From Salvia splendens (taxonomy: Eukaryota; Streptophyta; Magnoliopsida; Lamiales; Lamiaceae): 64,000 nucleotides of DNA. Position numbers and translations under genes: made by a program. The notes under the pieces are model-generated. The model made no database searches, was not told where the DNA came from, and was given only the letters and a program-made list of their open reading frames with translations. The stretch is from the NCBI RefSeq assembly GCF_004379255.2, contig NC_056042.1, positions 17,531,901 to 17,595,900 on the forward strand, given 5' to 3'. This document shows positions 48,171 through 59,093 of this stretch, in pieces (the first letter of the stretch is position 1; every line of letters starts with the position of its first letter).

Positions 48171-49250
48171 GGTATACTCCAAAGCAAGTTTCGAGCATAT
48201 TGCATGATTAGAATTACTTGTGTACAATATACTCTACATTCCACTTTTATCTAAAACGAGAAGAATTAATTTTATTTTGTGTTTGCTTGTGCATTTATAA
48301 GATATTCTCAAAACATTTAAATGTACAAGAATCAAACTTGCCGTGAACGACATTCATTGATGCGGATGGTTCTTTTTAGAAGAGAAATAGTATTTCACAA
48401 CCTAGATAGACTTTATTTGGCTACCTATTGCGAAAAGTTGCAGTGTCAGTCCGCATGTTTCCTCACCTTAGGAAATAAATGACACTAGTGTGGTATAGCA
48501 CTACAGTATCTAACAGTTGAGACAAGTCTTTCTTGCTATTTACTGAAAGACGGGGTCTCATTGATTGTTATTTCTTAATCGTTGTTGACATAATATTGAA
48601 CATACGATATTGGTTATGCATTACTTTGATTTATCAAATGTTGTGGATTTTTCAGATATCCTCAAAAGGTGTTCGAAAAGGGTTTTTATTATTCAGATAT
48701 CATGTCGGTTGAAATTTATTCCACGAATAATAAATAAAGGTTTCGAATTAGACAACCCTTGCAAAAAAGATACTCCTTCCGTCTAACTTAAGATGGCCTC
48801 ATTCTTGAGTGGCACGAGATTTTAGGTGGAGTTGTTAAGTGGAAAAAAGTAGAGAGAAATATAGTTGAATATTTTAATGAGTAAACATGATATATAGAGA
48901 GTGTGTGTGTGTGTGTGTTTATTTCAAAATTAGAAAGTGGACATTTTGATTGGGACAAACAAATATATGGAAAGGTAGACATCTTGAATGGGATCGAGAG
49001 AGTATTAATTAATTAAAATCAAATAACATACGTAAATTAATTATGTTTTAGGTTTTTAATTCTTTAAGTATGTTTTAATTCTGAACCGTAGGAAATTTAT
49101 GATTTAGGTTTTTAATTCATTAAGTATGTTTTATGTGTGTTCTTAAATACAATTAATTGTTTAACATGTGAATTGATTAATCTCATAGCCGGTTAGAGAG
49201 ATTGTGTATCTGATTTACTTATTTATGCAAGTTTTCTATTATGCAATAGG
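48171..49250 (+). repeat. Divergent copia LTR, partial, carrying a MITE
   Basis: Starts TGTTAGGACTGG. Phrases such as TTTCACAACCTAGATAGACT, GTGTCAGTCCGCAT and CTGAAAGACG match the minus-strand copia LTR at 13840-13980 inverted. No LTR end or primer site is seen on the right, where it fades before the glucosyltransferase 3' end. A Stowaway-like MITE sits inside. Confidence 0.6.
48773..49002. mobile_element. Stowaway-like MITE
   Basis: Terminal inverted repeats CTCCTTCCGTCTAACTTAAG and, on the other strand, CTCTCTCGATCCCATTCAAG; TA on both sides (48771-48772 and 49003-49004). A TG microsatellite is at 48901-48919. About 230 bp. Confidence 0.72.
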
Positions 49251-49372
49251 AACCATAATCCCAACATAACCAGGAAACCCTACATTGAACCTTAAATTAC
49301 TAAATATTGGTCATGTAAGAACAAAAAATAAAAACAGATGCATATGTACTAGGAAGAATGAAAACATCTAAG

Positions 49373-52300
49373 CTATGAGGCACAAAATAGGCAGCAAAAT
49401 CTAGCAAGATAACCAAAAATGGTTTGCACTTGATCGCCTTGTTCCAGATTTGGCAACGGAAGATGGCGATGAAACGAGTCAAGTGCAGCAGCTGCACCAT
49501 CGTCATCTCTAACACTGATAGCTACATCCACTGCTCGAGACTTGACCTCAGGTTGGAGCATGAATCTCATGGCCTTTGATAGGGATTCCACACTAAGGTG
49601 TGCTATAGGAATGGGAGCAGGTCCCACTCCTCTCTCATATATTATGGCACCCCACAACGATTGATCACCACAAAATGGTACGATTGTGGTCGGACACTGC
49701 ATTCATTGTTTTGTTTCAACTAATAAATTTAATCGGAGTACTATTTAAAAATCCAACAACAAAAATCAAGTAGTTACCCCTGCTTTCAGTCCTGCTGCTG
49801 TTGTTCCAGCTCCCCCGTGATGTACCTATCACTCAAATTTCCGAATTCATTTTTTGGGTAAGTTATAATTGGGGTGGGGGGGCTGAAACCCTCTCACTAA
49901 ATATTAACTCACCACAGCACAACACTGAGGAAACAACCAGTCGTGGGGGCAATCAGTAGAAAGCAAAAAAATATTTTCTGCTACATCTTGTGCATCTGCA
50001 AAAAATAATGTTAGGGTTGCATTCTGTTAAACCATAACCAAGAATCACATAAATCAAGATTGTTCGTACTAAATCCCTTATAATCATGAACTTAATATTA
50101 GAATTTATCTATTTAGTTTAGAATGCTTTTCGATTTTCTCTATTTGCAAATGCGGTTTTAGAAGTATATCTGGGCTAAATCTATCCGAATGAATTAAAAA
50201 GACAATACTACTAATCTAGAAGTATATCTGGTCTAAAAATTTGGGCCAGTATAATAGAGGACTGATCGAACCTGATCATCACCTTAAAGGGTCTGAGAGA
50301 GGGTGTTGGCAAATGAAGAAAAATAAATTTAAGAATATCTCGTATCGGTGTAAATAGAGAACTGAAACTACTATATAAGTATAATGAGTCATTCATCCTA
50401 TCACTAATTGGTTTTAGGATGAAATTCTAAGAATTTCACTCAAATTCGTAATTATGATAATCGAAAACAACTACTTACGAGTGGCAAGACCTCCCCACCC
50501 TCGATCAACAATCCCTCTTTGTCCAGTGTTCTTCAATGCCTCCAAAACGATATTCGTAGTATTTTCTGGATTTTTAAGAGGCTTCAAAACAAATAAATCA
50601 TATGTAAACCATTTGGAGACTATACTTTGTAAGATGACAGTCACCCCTTCATACCATGCTCCCAAACCCGATATAAATCGGTGCAACTCCCTTTTGCATC
50701 CACTCTACTAATTCTTGAGGAGGCTCATATTTAATTCCAAGATCCACAAAGCAGTAACCCACAATATCAACTAGAGGACCCCAGTCTGCAAATATAATCA
50801 AAATTATATACTCATATATCGACACATTGAATAATGTTGTATTTACCATTAGGCTTGGGCAGCACACGTGGACTCCACATGTAAGTTGTTGGGAGATGAG
50901 AAATTGAGACTTGGTTTGTGTCCAAGAGTCCATTAATAGGGCTAAGGTTCAGCTTGTTTTTCCTTAACTTGTTAAGGTGACCTCTTAGTCCCCACCATAT
51001 CAGTATATCAACAATAACATACGATAGCTGCAAGCAATATATAGATAGATATATAGGTTAAAGGAAATTAATAATGCAAAGTTCTTTAAAGGGGTCCATT
51101 CACCTATTAGCTTCCGAAAATGGGTCTCTTTGTTTTGCTTCTGACATAGGGTGTTAATGAATTTTGAAAGTGCGTAACATTTTCAAAATGCATGACTAGT
51201 TACGCATTATCAAGCGTAACACATTTCAGAAAATAACACAAAACACATTCCATTTATAATTTTAAATCATAGTATTCCCACCGTCCCTATTAAGAATTTG
51301 ATTGAATGTACTAAATGAACATAAAATAGAATAGGAGAGTAGAAAAGGTACAGGAGATTAAAGAGAGAAAGTAGGTGATAAAATAAAAGTGAATAGAAGT
51401 TTTATTTATTGTTATAAAAAAGGAAATGACACAACTTTGTTGGGACGGAGAGAGTAATATTTTACTCGACTACGCTTTGAGAAGTGTTATCCGATTTGGT
51501 ATTATTTTTTTCCTGTACAATACTCCCTTGGTCCTATATAAAGATAGGACATATACTCCACTAACTTTTTTCACCCACATTCATCTACACATTTCTTAAA
51601 CAAGTGTCGGTTATAACATATAGTTGAGTCGTAATCCTTTATGGGTTGTATCACTATAGTTGAGTTATATTTTTTTGGAAAAAACAGCTATCTCCTATGT
51701 CTTTCTTTATTCTATCTCCGTCTCTCTACTTTATTCTAATTTTTTTTTCTCCATTTAACTCTCTTAACTCAATTATTAAATCTCATACCCAAAAGAAATG
51801 CCTATACTATAGACAGACGAAGAGATTCACTTCATCCACAAACTAATGTCCACATTTGGTTTTTCCATTTCGATAAGTAAACACACTTTCCTCTAACTCA
51901 TTATATTCACATTCTATTATAAATATAATACTACATATGTCCCATAAAAATAGGCTCAATTTCTTTTTCTGTCAACGCCATAGAAATAGTCCACATTTAT
52001 TTATGATAAAAATTTATCCTTCTCTTTTAGTTTATCAGTCATGGGTCTCACCATCCACTATACTAATTCAACTATTTTTTCTTATTTTATCTTAGTTTAC
52101 CAGTTACGCATTAAAACTTATGTTGTGCTAAATGACCTATTTCTATGCGACAGAGGAAGTATATAGAAGTGGAACCTAAATTTCATTAACTTTTTCCGTC
52201 CATTTTGCTTTACATATCGTAAAACCTATGTTGAATCAAATAGGACTTTAAATCATGGGAGGAGGGGGTATCATTATTATCTAGTACTAGTGGTTACTTA

Positions 52301-53554
52301 TTTTGGAAATGCGTAAATGAAAATGCGTAACCAGTTACACATTCTCAAAATGTGTTATACCCAATATTAGACTGAAAACAATGACCCACTTTCTGAAGCC
52401 AATACATGGATGGAATCATTTCAACAAATTTTTCTATAAATAAAAGAATTTCTAGTTGAATTATATGATGGAAGAATAACTTACCCAATATCCAGCTCTA
52501 TGAGATATGTGGGGTATGAAAGGGTGAGGAAATGCACATGTAGGCCTGCGTATTTAGTCGGGTACCTCTAATTATATATTCTGGCTTCATAACTTAAACA
52601 AAGAAAATGTAATAATCAACATAATCAATTTCATGTTTCACACTATCTATATTGACATAGGAATTAAAAGAATATTTAGAAGGTGAAGCTATTAGATGGT
52701 GAAAAGAAGAAAATAAAACGTACGTCCATGGAACTGTGAAGAAGATGTGAAGGGGAACACCAAGGGCTTCAGCCACATCTACACGTCCTGCTTAATTTAT
52801 TTACACTTTTATCAATAATTGTAAAATTTGAAGAATATGAACTATTAGTGATCTTGCATAAACGTTGAGCTCCAAAAACTACTAACCGTAAGCAGGAGGA
52901 TTAGCAATAATTGCCTGGGCCCTAAATGAGTCACCGGTTATCGGGTCGGGGTGAGTGCAGGCTTCAAGAAGAGATTCCATAACAGCCATTAGTTGTTTCA
53001 ACTGTGTGGCTATATCTTGCCAACTAGTTAGTAGTATGTTTTGCGTCTTGATGAAACCTATAGTTAAATTTAATTCGTAACAAGTATGGAAAAGATAGGA
53101 AATGGCTATGGACATAAAAACGTAGGTGAAACCTTCAACTATAACGCGAGGATCGCCACCAAGTGGGTAAAAGTCTACTCCAGCCGACTTCACCAATCCA
53201 CTAAACTCAGAGTGAGTTGCCAATCTCACACAATGACCGTATTCCTGAAATTTTCGACACGGAGATTAAGAAATGAATATTTAATTAGAGGTAAAGTGGA
53301 GAGAGAATAACGTAGGAAAGAGAATAAAGTATGAGAGACAAAAGGAGAGTATAGTATAAGACATAATAATGTTTTTGCCAAAATTTGAAATTATTCAGTT
53401 AACTTTAGATGACTCAACAATGGGACTACAAAATTAAATATGGACTTGCCTGAAGTTTCCTTGCCACTGCGAGAAAAGGTTGAACATCGCCTCTCGTCCC
53501 GACTACAAGAATGGCAATGCTTAACTTTGGAACTGATTGATTGCAATCACTCAT
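49373..53554 (-). CDS. Sterol 3-beta-glucosyltransferase-like (UGT80-type), 11 exons
   Basis: Predicted to move glucose from UDP-glucose to the 3-hydroxyl of membrane sterols. Exons (minus strand): 53554-53450, 53244-53133, 53057-52887, 52787-52724, 52545-52485, 51027-50847, 50785-50655, 50581-50479, 49995-49913, 49825-49778, 49696-49373; sum 1383 bases, 460 residues, with all phases joining. The N-terminal GT28-like fold has ILVVGTRGDVQPF (residues about 15-27), RLATHSEF, PLGGDPRV and AIIANPPAYG; then FFTVPWT, WSPRVLPKPN, PIYIGFGSM. The C-terminal donor-binding part has DCPHDWLFPQC, VHHGGAGTTAAGLKAG and CPTTIVPFCGDQ. An in-frame TAG 48 bases upstream supports the ATG. Intron 1 starts with GC (CAG/GCAAGT), the rest with GT. 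Length is shorter than the roughly 600 residues usual for UGT80 because the long N-terminal extension is absent. No lesion seen. Confidence 0.85.
51275..51454. mobile_element. Stowaway-like MITE in intron 5
   Basis: Ends TTCCCACCGTCCCTATTAAG and, inverted, CTCTCTCCGTCCCAACAAAG; TA at 51273-51274 and 51455-51456. 180 bp. Confidence 0.75.
51523..51824. mobile_element. Diverged Stowaway-like MITE in intron 5
   Basis: Left end CTCCCTTGGTCCTATATAAA, right end inverted CTCTTCGTCTGTCTATAGTA, both leading into a matching AGATAGGA/TATAGGCA region. Right TA is not perfect. It is longer than its neighbours because of extra DNA around 51600-51680. Confidence 0.5.
51931..52159. mobile_element. Stowaway-like MITE in intron 5
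   Basis: Left CTACATATGTCCCATAAAAA, right inverted CTTCCTCTGTCGCATAGAAA; TA at 51929-51930 and 52160-52161. 229 bp. Confidence 0.68.
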
Positions 53555-53663
53555 TGATATATAACCAACTAACTTAAAAAAGAAGCTCTAGACAATCAAA
53601 ATTAAAGTGATTATTGATGAAGAGCTGAAATAAATCTAAGAAACACAAAACATGTAGTATTAT

Positions 53664-53680
53664 GTATATATATACATACC
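53664..53680 (-). promoter_or_regulatory. Possible TATA box of the glucosyltransferase gene
   Basis: Minus strand ATGTATATATATACATA lies about 110 bases before the ATG. The palindromic TATATATA core makes the exact box ambiguous. Confidence 0.4.
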
Positions 53681-53804
53681 TTCTTATTCGCATGAATGAA
53701 TCGTATGCAAAGACAGATTGTACACTTAATTTCTTTCGTGCAAGCAACTGTGTAGGAGACAGCTAGGCTGGGCCATGTCCCATGTGACTTAAAACTAGAT
53801 AGTA

Positions 53805-53983
53805 CTCCCTCCGTCCCGCACTACTCGCACTTATTTCCTTTTCGGGCGTCCCAAGTTACTTGCACTCTTTCCATTTTTAGTAAAAATTTTCACCTACAAC
53901 CGTCATTTTTGACTTTCCTATACACTCATTCCTTAATCTCCGTGCCGGAAAGGAAAGGAGCGAGTAGCCCGGGACGGAGGGAG
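53805..53983. mobile_element. Stowaway MITE upstream of the glucosyltransferase
   Basis: Near-perfect ends CTCCCTCCGTCCCGCACTAC and, inverted, CTCCCTCCGTCCCGGGCTAC; TA on both sides. 179 bp, about 250 bases upstream of the ATG. The best preserved MITE here. Confidence 0.88.
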
Positions 53984-54504
53984 TATAATGCAACTATAAT
54001 ATTTTTTCAATTGATGAATGAAAGTTGTTGTAATAAAAAGAGTAGGTCAAATGTTTGGCACTAATCAATGCATGCATGATTACGTACAGCTCATGGAGCA
54101 ATACATTAATTGCCCACTTATAATTATTTATTAGAAAATTAGTCAGTCACCGTTGTTTTTTATATTGTTGGAAATAATAAGTACTACTAATAAGGTTTAT
54201 ATATAAGTAACATCATTTCTTATATAAGGCAAATCTTATTAATTAAAGTTTGGGTAACCTGAAACCTCGGAAACTTTATGTTCAGAATGCAGAGTTTACT
54301 AATAATGTTCCTTCAACCGTACCTAGCTAGAGTTAATAAATGCCAACCATATCATGTTAGGTTCCTGATAGATGGAGCTACCACAACTAATTATTTATTG
54401 ATATTATATTAATAGATGATATAAAATATAATATGACAAATAATCAAAACAACGATTTTGATTTGAAATAGGACATTGCTATAAAAACTAATATAAGAAG
54501 ATAC
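53984..54504. other. Unassigned intergenic DNA between two MITEs
   Basis: AT-rich, no ORF or element recognised. Confidence 0.5.
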
Positions 54505-54506
54505 TA

Positions 54507-54729
54507 CTCCATTCTTCTGCCATTTATAGTCTCATTTTGACTTGGCATGAGTTTTAAAAAATTGTTTGACTTTGTGAAGAGACATGGGGAAATGAGTTAG
54601 TAGAATATGAACCTCACTTTTATATAGTTGTTTTATAATAAAATGTGAGTGAAATGATTGAGTTGAATGGTGGACCCACTTACTTAAAATGGAAAAAAGG
54701 CAAATGAGACTTTACATCGACAGGGAGAG
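54507..54729. mobile_element. Stowaway-like MITE
   Basis: Left CTCCATTCTTCTGCCATTTA then TAGTCTC, right inverted CTCTCCCTGTCGATGTAAAG then TCTC; TA at 54505-54506 and 54730-54731. 223 bp. Confidence 0.72.
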
Positions 54730-54731
54730 TA

Positions 54732-55261
54732 TTATGCTAGACACAATTAAAATTACAGTAATTGAATAATACTACTAACTAACCAAATTGAAAGTTGCAT
54801 ATTGTTTCTACGTACCACTTTGGTCGATGTTAGGACGTATGAGTCTAGTGCTTGGCCACACACACATAGGTTGAATCTAACTCATTGCTTGATCCTAGCC
54901 CAACTCTCTTGCGGCCCAACATTTTAGGTTCTGTGGCCCAAGTACGTGCGTAAAAATGATTAATAGCAATTAAACTACCTTGCGTCCTAGCTTCTATGTT
55001 ATGAGGCCCAAGCCTTATTCGATCATCTTCCCATTCACTAAGGTCTAACGTTCAGCATGTTGGTGCACGGGCTAAGAATCTGGTCTGCCTCGCACAAAGT
55101 GTGCCAGGTGGTGTCTGCGAAAGCCTTGAGCGGCTTGAGGAGAGACTCGTCACTCATGAAAGACTAGGTGTATGCTTGTGCAGTCTTGGAGCTTCAATCA
55201 ATAAGAGTCTTCACCAACACGCCTCAAAACTTCGAACGAATCATAAAAACAACGAGAGATC
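54732..55261. other. Unassigned DNA, target region of copia E
   Basis: Moderate GC, no credible ORF. It continues after copia E at 60824. TGTTAGGACG at 54830 could be an LTR start, but no partner was found. Confidence 0.4.
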
Positions 55262-55266
55262 ATCAG
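55262..55266. repeat. Target-site duplication ATCAG of copia E, left
   Basis: Pairs with 60819-60823. Confidence 0.82.
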
Positions 55267-55497
55267 TCTTAACGATGGTAATCGAGAGAGGCGGAACACG
55301 TATTGATCGACATTGGGAACACAGAGAATTGGGAGTAGAAGGTTTTGTGTATATTGCTTAATTGTACAATGATTTACAGCCCCAAACTATTCTAGGCAAT
55401 AATATTCATTATTATTCTTTACATAATTTCAATGATTGCCTCAATCTTCTCCTTCCATTGATCGAGCTAATTTCTCCCTTGATTTGCTACTTTGACA
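55267..55497 (-). mobile_element. Copia E 3' LTR, 231 bp
   Basis: Same as the 5' LTR apart from about two substitutions, lack of a 44-base segment that holds the TATA box, and lack of a 41-base internal tandem copy. Confidence 0.88.
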
Positions 55498-55509
55498 CTC
55501 CCCCTCAAG
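55498..55509 (-). promoter_or_regulatory. Polypurine tract of copia E
   Basis: Minus strand TTGAGGGGGAG ends directly at the 3' LTR start. Confidence 0.75.
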
Positions 55510-56201
55510 TTGAGCAACGGTATCTCCGATACTCAACTTGTCCAGAATTTCCTTGAAGATTTTCGGGTGAACTGCTTTGGTGAGGATGTCTGCAAGTTGC
55601 TCCTCTGACCAAACGAATGGGAACTCTATGATTCTCCCTTCGAGTTTCTCCTTGATGAAGTGGCGATCAACTTCAACGTGTTTGGTTCGATCGTGCTGTA
55701 CTGGATTTTCTGCAATACTAATCGCTGCTTTGTTGTCACAGAACAATTTACTCTTCCGTGCAGGTGGAAAGCCAATTTCTGTCAACAACCTCCTTAGCCA
55801 CATGATTTCCGTCAGTCCACTTTTGATTCCTTGAAATTCTGCTTCTGCACTTGATAGGGCCACCACCTTCTGTTTCTTACTTCTCCAAGTGACTAAGTTC
55901 CCTCCTATGAAGGTGAAGTATCCCCCAGTGGACTTTCTGTCAATCGGATTGCTTGCCCAGTCAGCATCCGTGTATCCATCGATTTCCAGATCCTCTCTAT
56001 TAGCTAGGAACACTCCATAGCCAATAGTTCCCTTTAGGTATCTCACAATTCTCAACGCATCATCCATATGGTCGACTTGAGGTCTGTGCATGAACTGGCT
56101 GATAATGCCAACCGCATATGTTATGTCAGGCCTAGTATGTGAGAGGTAGATGAGTTTCCCTACTAACCGTTGGTATCTCTCCCGGTCTGCAAGATCAGCT
56201 C

Positions 56202-56263
56202 CCTCTACCATCTTCAATCCATGATTGGGGATCCTCTACCATCTTCAATCCATGATTGGGGAT
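56202..56263. repeat. 31-bp tandem duplication in copia E pol
   Basis: Two identical 31-base copies (56202-56232 and 56233-56263) starting CCTCTACCATCTTCAATCC. The length is not a multiple of three, so it breaks the frame between RT and RNase H. Confidence 0.9.
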
Positions 56264-59093
56264 CATTGGAGTTTCTGCAGGCTTGCAATCCAACAACCCA
56301 GTTTCTGCCAGAAGGTCTAGAACATACTTTTTCTGCCTTAGAAATATTCCGTGTCTGGATCTCAACACTTCAATTCCAAGGAAGTACTTCAAGGGTCCTA
56401 GATCTTTCATCTCAAACTCTTTGGATAGATTCTCCCGCAGGTTTTGGATTTCTTCAGTATCGTCTCCAGTAATGATCATGTCATCCACATATATGATCAG
56501 ACATGTCATCTTCCCATCCCTTCTCTTGGTGAAGAGCGTATGATCTGAATGGCTTTGCTTGAACCCGTGTTTAAACATTGCTTGACAAAACCTCCCAAAC
56601 CAGATTCTTGGGGACTGCTACAGCGTCTTTCTGAGGTGACACACTTGTCCTGTTCCAAACTCCTCTGAGCATCCCGGGGGGACTTCCATATATACTTCTT
56701 TATCTTTCTCCAATTCGCCATGCAGGAATGCATTTGTTACACCAAATTGGTGTAGAGGCCAGTCTTTGCATGCCGCCACGGAAAGTAGGGCTTGAACAGT
56801 GTCCAATTTGGCAACTGGAGAGAAGGTCTCCTCATAATCTACTCCATACACCTGTGTGTATCCCTTGGCCACGAGTCTCGCCTTATATCTCTCGATTGAA
56901 CCATCTGCACGCCGTTTTATAGTGAATATCCATCGGCATCAGACCGGCTTCTTCCCTGTGGGCAGTGTACACTTTTCCCATGTCTCATTTTTTATTAGAG
57001 CATCTATTTCTTTCTTCATGGCCTCTCTCCAATGTTTGTGTTTTGAGGCCTCCTCGAATGACTGTGGTATCTCCTCATCTTCATATAGGGCAGCTTCAAA
57101 TGCACGGGCCATTTCAGAAAGTTGTCCTCGAGCAATGTTTGCTACTGCATATCTGGCCTTTCTTCCTTTCCAGTCCGGAGAGTATCTCCGTGGAGGTACT
57201 CCTCGTGTACTTCTAGGCGGTAATTCATATGATTGCCCTGTGTCTCCGTCTCCACTACTGGTTTGGTTGTCATCTCCACCGTCCCTGTCATCATTAGTAC
57301 TTTCTAACCATACATTATTCGGATCAGGATTGTTTACCTCTGGATTCAAAGACGGGGTTGATGGTTGAGCAATGTCACCTAACTCCTCGTCCTGCTCAAT
57401 GGGATTCGACTGCCTGGCTGTACCACTACTTTCCTCTGTTAGACTGACGTCTGTGACAGGACTTGACTTAGGCTCGTCCTCTCCCCCTGACTGGTTTCTC
57501 CCCTGGTTAGGCATAGGTGTAGGAAGCTAATTTAGTAGGTCACTAGCAGGACTATTATCCGGATCAATCTCCCCCTGACTACTAGATTGGCTATAGAAGT
57601 ATGCACAAGGTGAAAACTTATGACGCTCATGTTTCAGAATATGGACAAAGACAAAGCAGCCGAAAACTCTAGGTTCAAGTGACAGTGAAGAAGGTAATTC
57701 AAAATGTGTGGAGAAAGTGTCCAAGGGAGTTTTGAATTGTAGGATTCCAGTAGGTAGACGGTTCATGAGATAGACAACGGTGGCTACGGCTTCGGGCCAG
57801 AAAGTTTTAGGTATTTTGGACTCGATTAAGAGGGCTCTGGTGACTTCAAGGATGTATCTGTTTTTTCGTTCTGCTACCCCATTTTGTTCTGGAGTATATG
57901 CACAAGAAGTTGGTGGACTAAACCCTTTTCTCGAAAAAAGTCTTGCATTTTTCCATTCACAAATTCTCCCCCATTATCTGACCTAAGGATTTGGATGTTC
58001 TGATTGTATTGGGTTTGGAAAAGTGTATAAAAATCTGTGAATTTTTCAAAAACTTCAGACTTGTTTTTCAAAAAATAGACCCAAGTCATACGAGAATAAT
58101 CATCCACAAATAACACGAAATAACGAAATCCTTGACCCCCAGTAACTGGTGCAGGGCCCCACACATCAGAGTGAATCAACGCAAAAGGTTTTTTCATTCT
58201 AGTATTATTCAACTTAAACGAGTGTCTATGGCTTTTGGCCAACAATCAAGTTTCACAATGAATAGATTGCATAGAAGTAGCTAATTTAGGATAAAGTAGA
58301 CGAAGATATCCTATAGATGGGTGTCCTAACAGACGATGCCAAAGCCAAGCCTGCCTGTCTGTCAGTCCGTGAGTCAGCATCGCAGCACTCTGTTGGGCTA
58401 TCTCATCCACATAGTACAGTCCGCATCGTTCAGTGCCACACCCAACTATCGTCCCCGTCTTGATATCCTGCAACATACAAAATTCCGGTTGCATTAGCAA
58501 TTTGCAGTTCAGTTCCTTAGTCACATGACTAATGGACAAGAGCTTATGTGATAATGACGGAACATAAAGGCAGTTAGGCAGTTAGGCAGGCGTAAAGTAG
58601 GAGAAATATTAATTGTTCCCGCCCCCCGGACTTGCGCTAGGTCTCCACTGGCGGTTTGGACATAGGTTTTTTTAGATTTTGAAATGGATAGGAAATCCGA
58701 GGCATCAAATGACATTGTGTCGGTCCCCGCAATCAAATATCCATTGGGTGTCTTAGGTATGTGATTGTGAGGTGGAAGAACAAGCCAGGGATTCAAAAGA
58801 ATTTTTACACGGAATAGCTGGCTGGGTTTCGGGCAGTTTTGGTAGTTGGGGGGCAATCTGTAAGGTTTTGGCTGTTTTGGGGTCATTTTGAGTGTTGGGT
58901 GAAATTCGTGGGGCATTGTGGGTTTTAGGAAAGGTCTGGGGTGGTTTCTGGTACATTTGGGAAGAATGGGGTCGGTTTAGGGGTTTTCGATTTATTGTGG
59001 GTGGATTTTGGGATTGGGTATGGTTCTGGGGTCGAATTTGTAATATGGGGAAGTTAGAGGGTTCGAATTTGGGTTTAGTAAGGGCTGGGCTAA

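Larger units (their letters stand above)
55441..58916 (-). pseudogene. Copia E pol: protease, integrase, RT, RNase H (broken)
   Basis: Protease region (58916-58521): the active-site DSGATDH position reads LIAGTDTMSFDASDF, so the catalytic triad is lost. Integrase (58539-57527): zinc motif HRLLGHPS then HCET followed by a stop where the last cysteine should be; core LIHSDVWGPAP, FVDDYSRMTWVYFL, LRSDNGGEF; a frameshift near 57880. RT (57514-56195): acidic linker, HWREAMKKEIDAL, a stop at 56939, [21 protein letters not shown], a second break at 56618 where codons of LYGLKQ are missing, then the intact catalytic LIIYVDDMIITG. A 31-bp tandem duplication at 56202-56263 shifts the frame. RNase H (56217-55441): YTDADWASNPIDRKSTGG, LFCDNKAAISIAENPV, RTKHVEVDRHFI, LADILTKA. 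The end overlaps the 3' LTR. Confidence 0.9.

Noticed and set aside
48901..48919. TG repeat as a regulatory element
   Set aside because: A short microsatellite inside a MITE; nothing indicates function.
52190..52285. Another small MITE in intron 5
   Set aside because: Ends (CTTTTTCCGTCC and GGAGGAGGGGGTA) are only weakly complementary; not enough to call.
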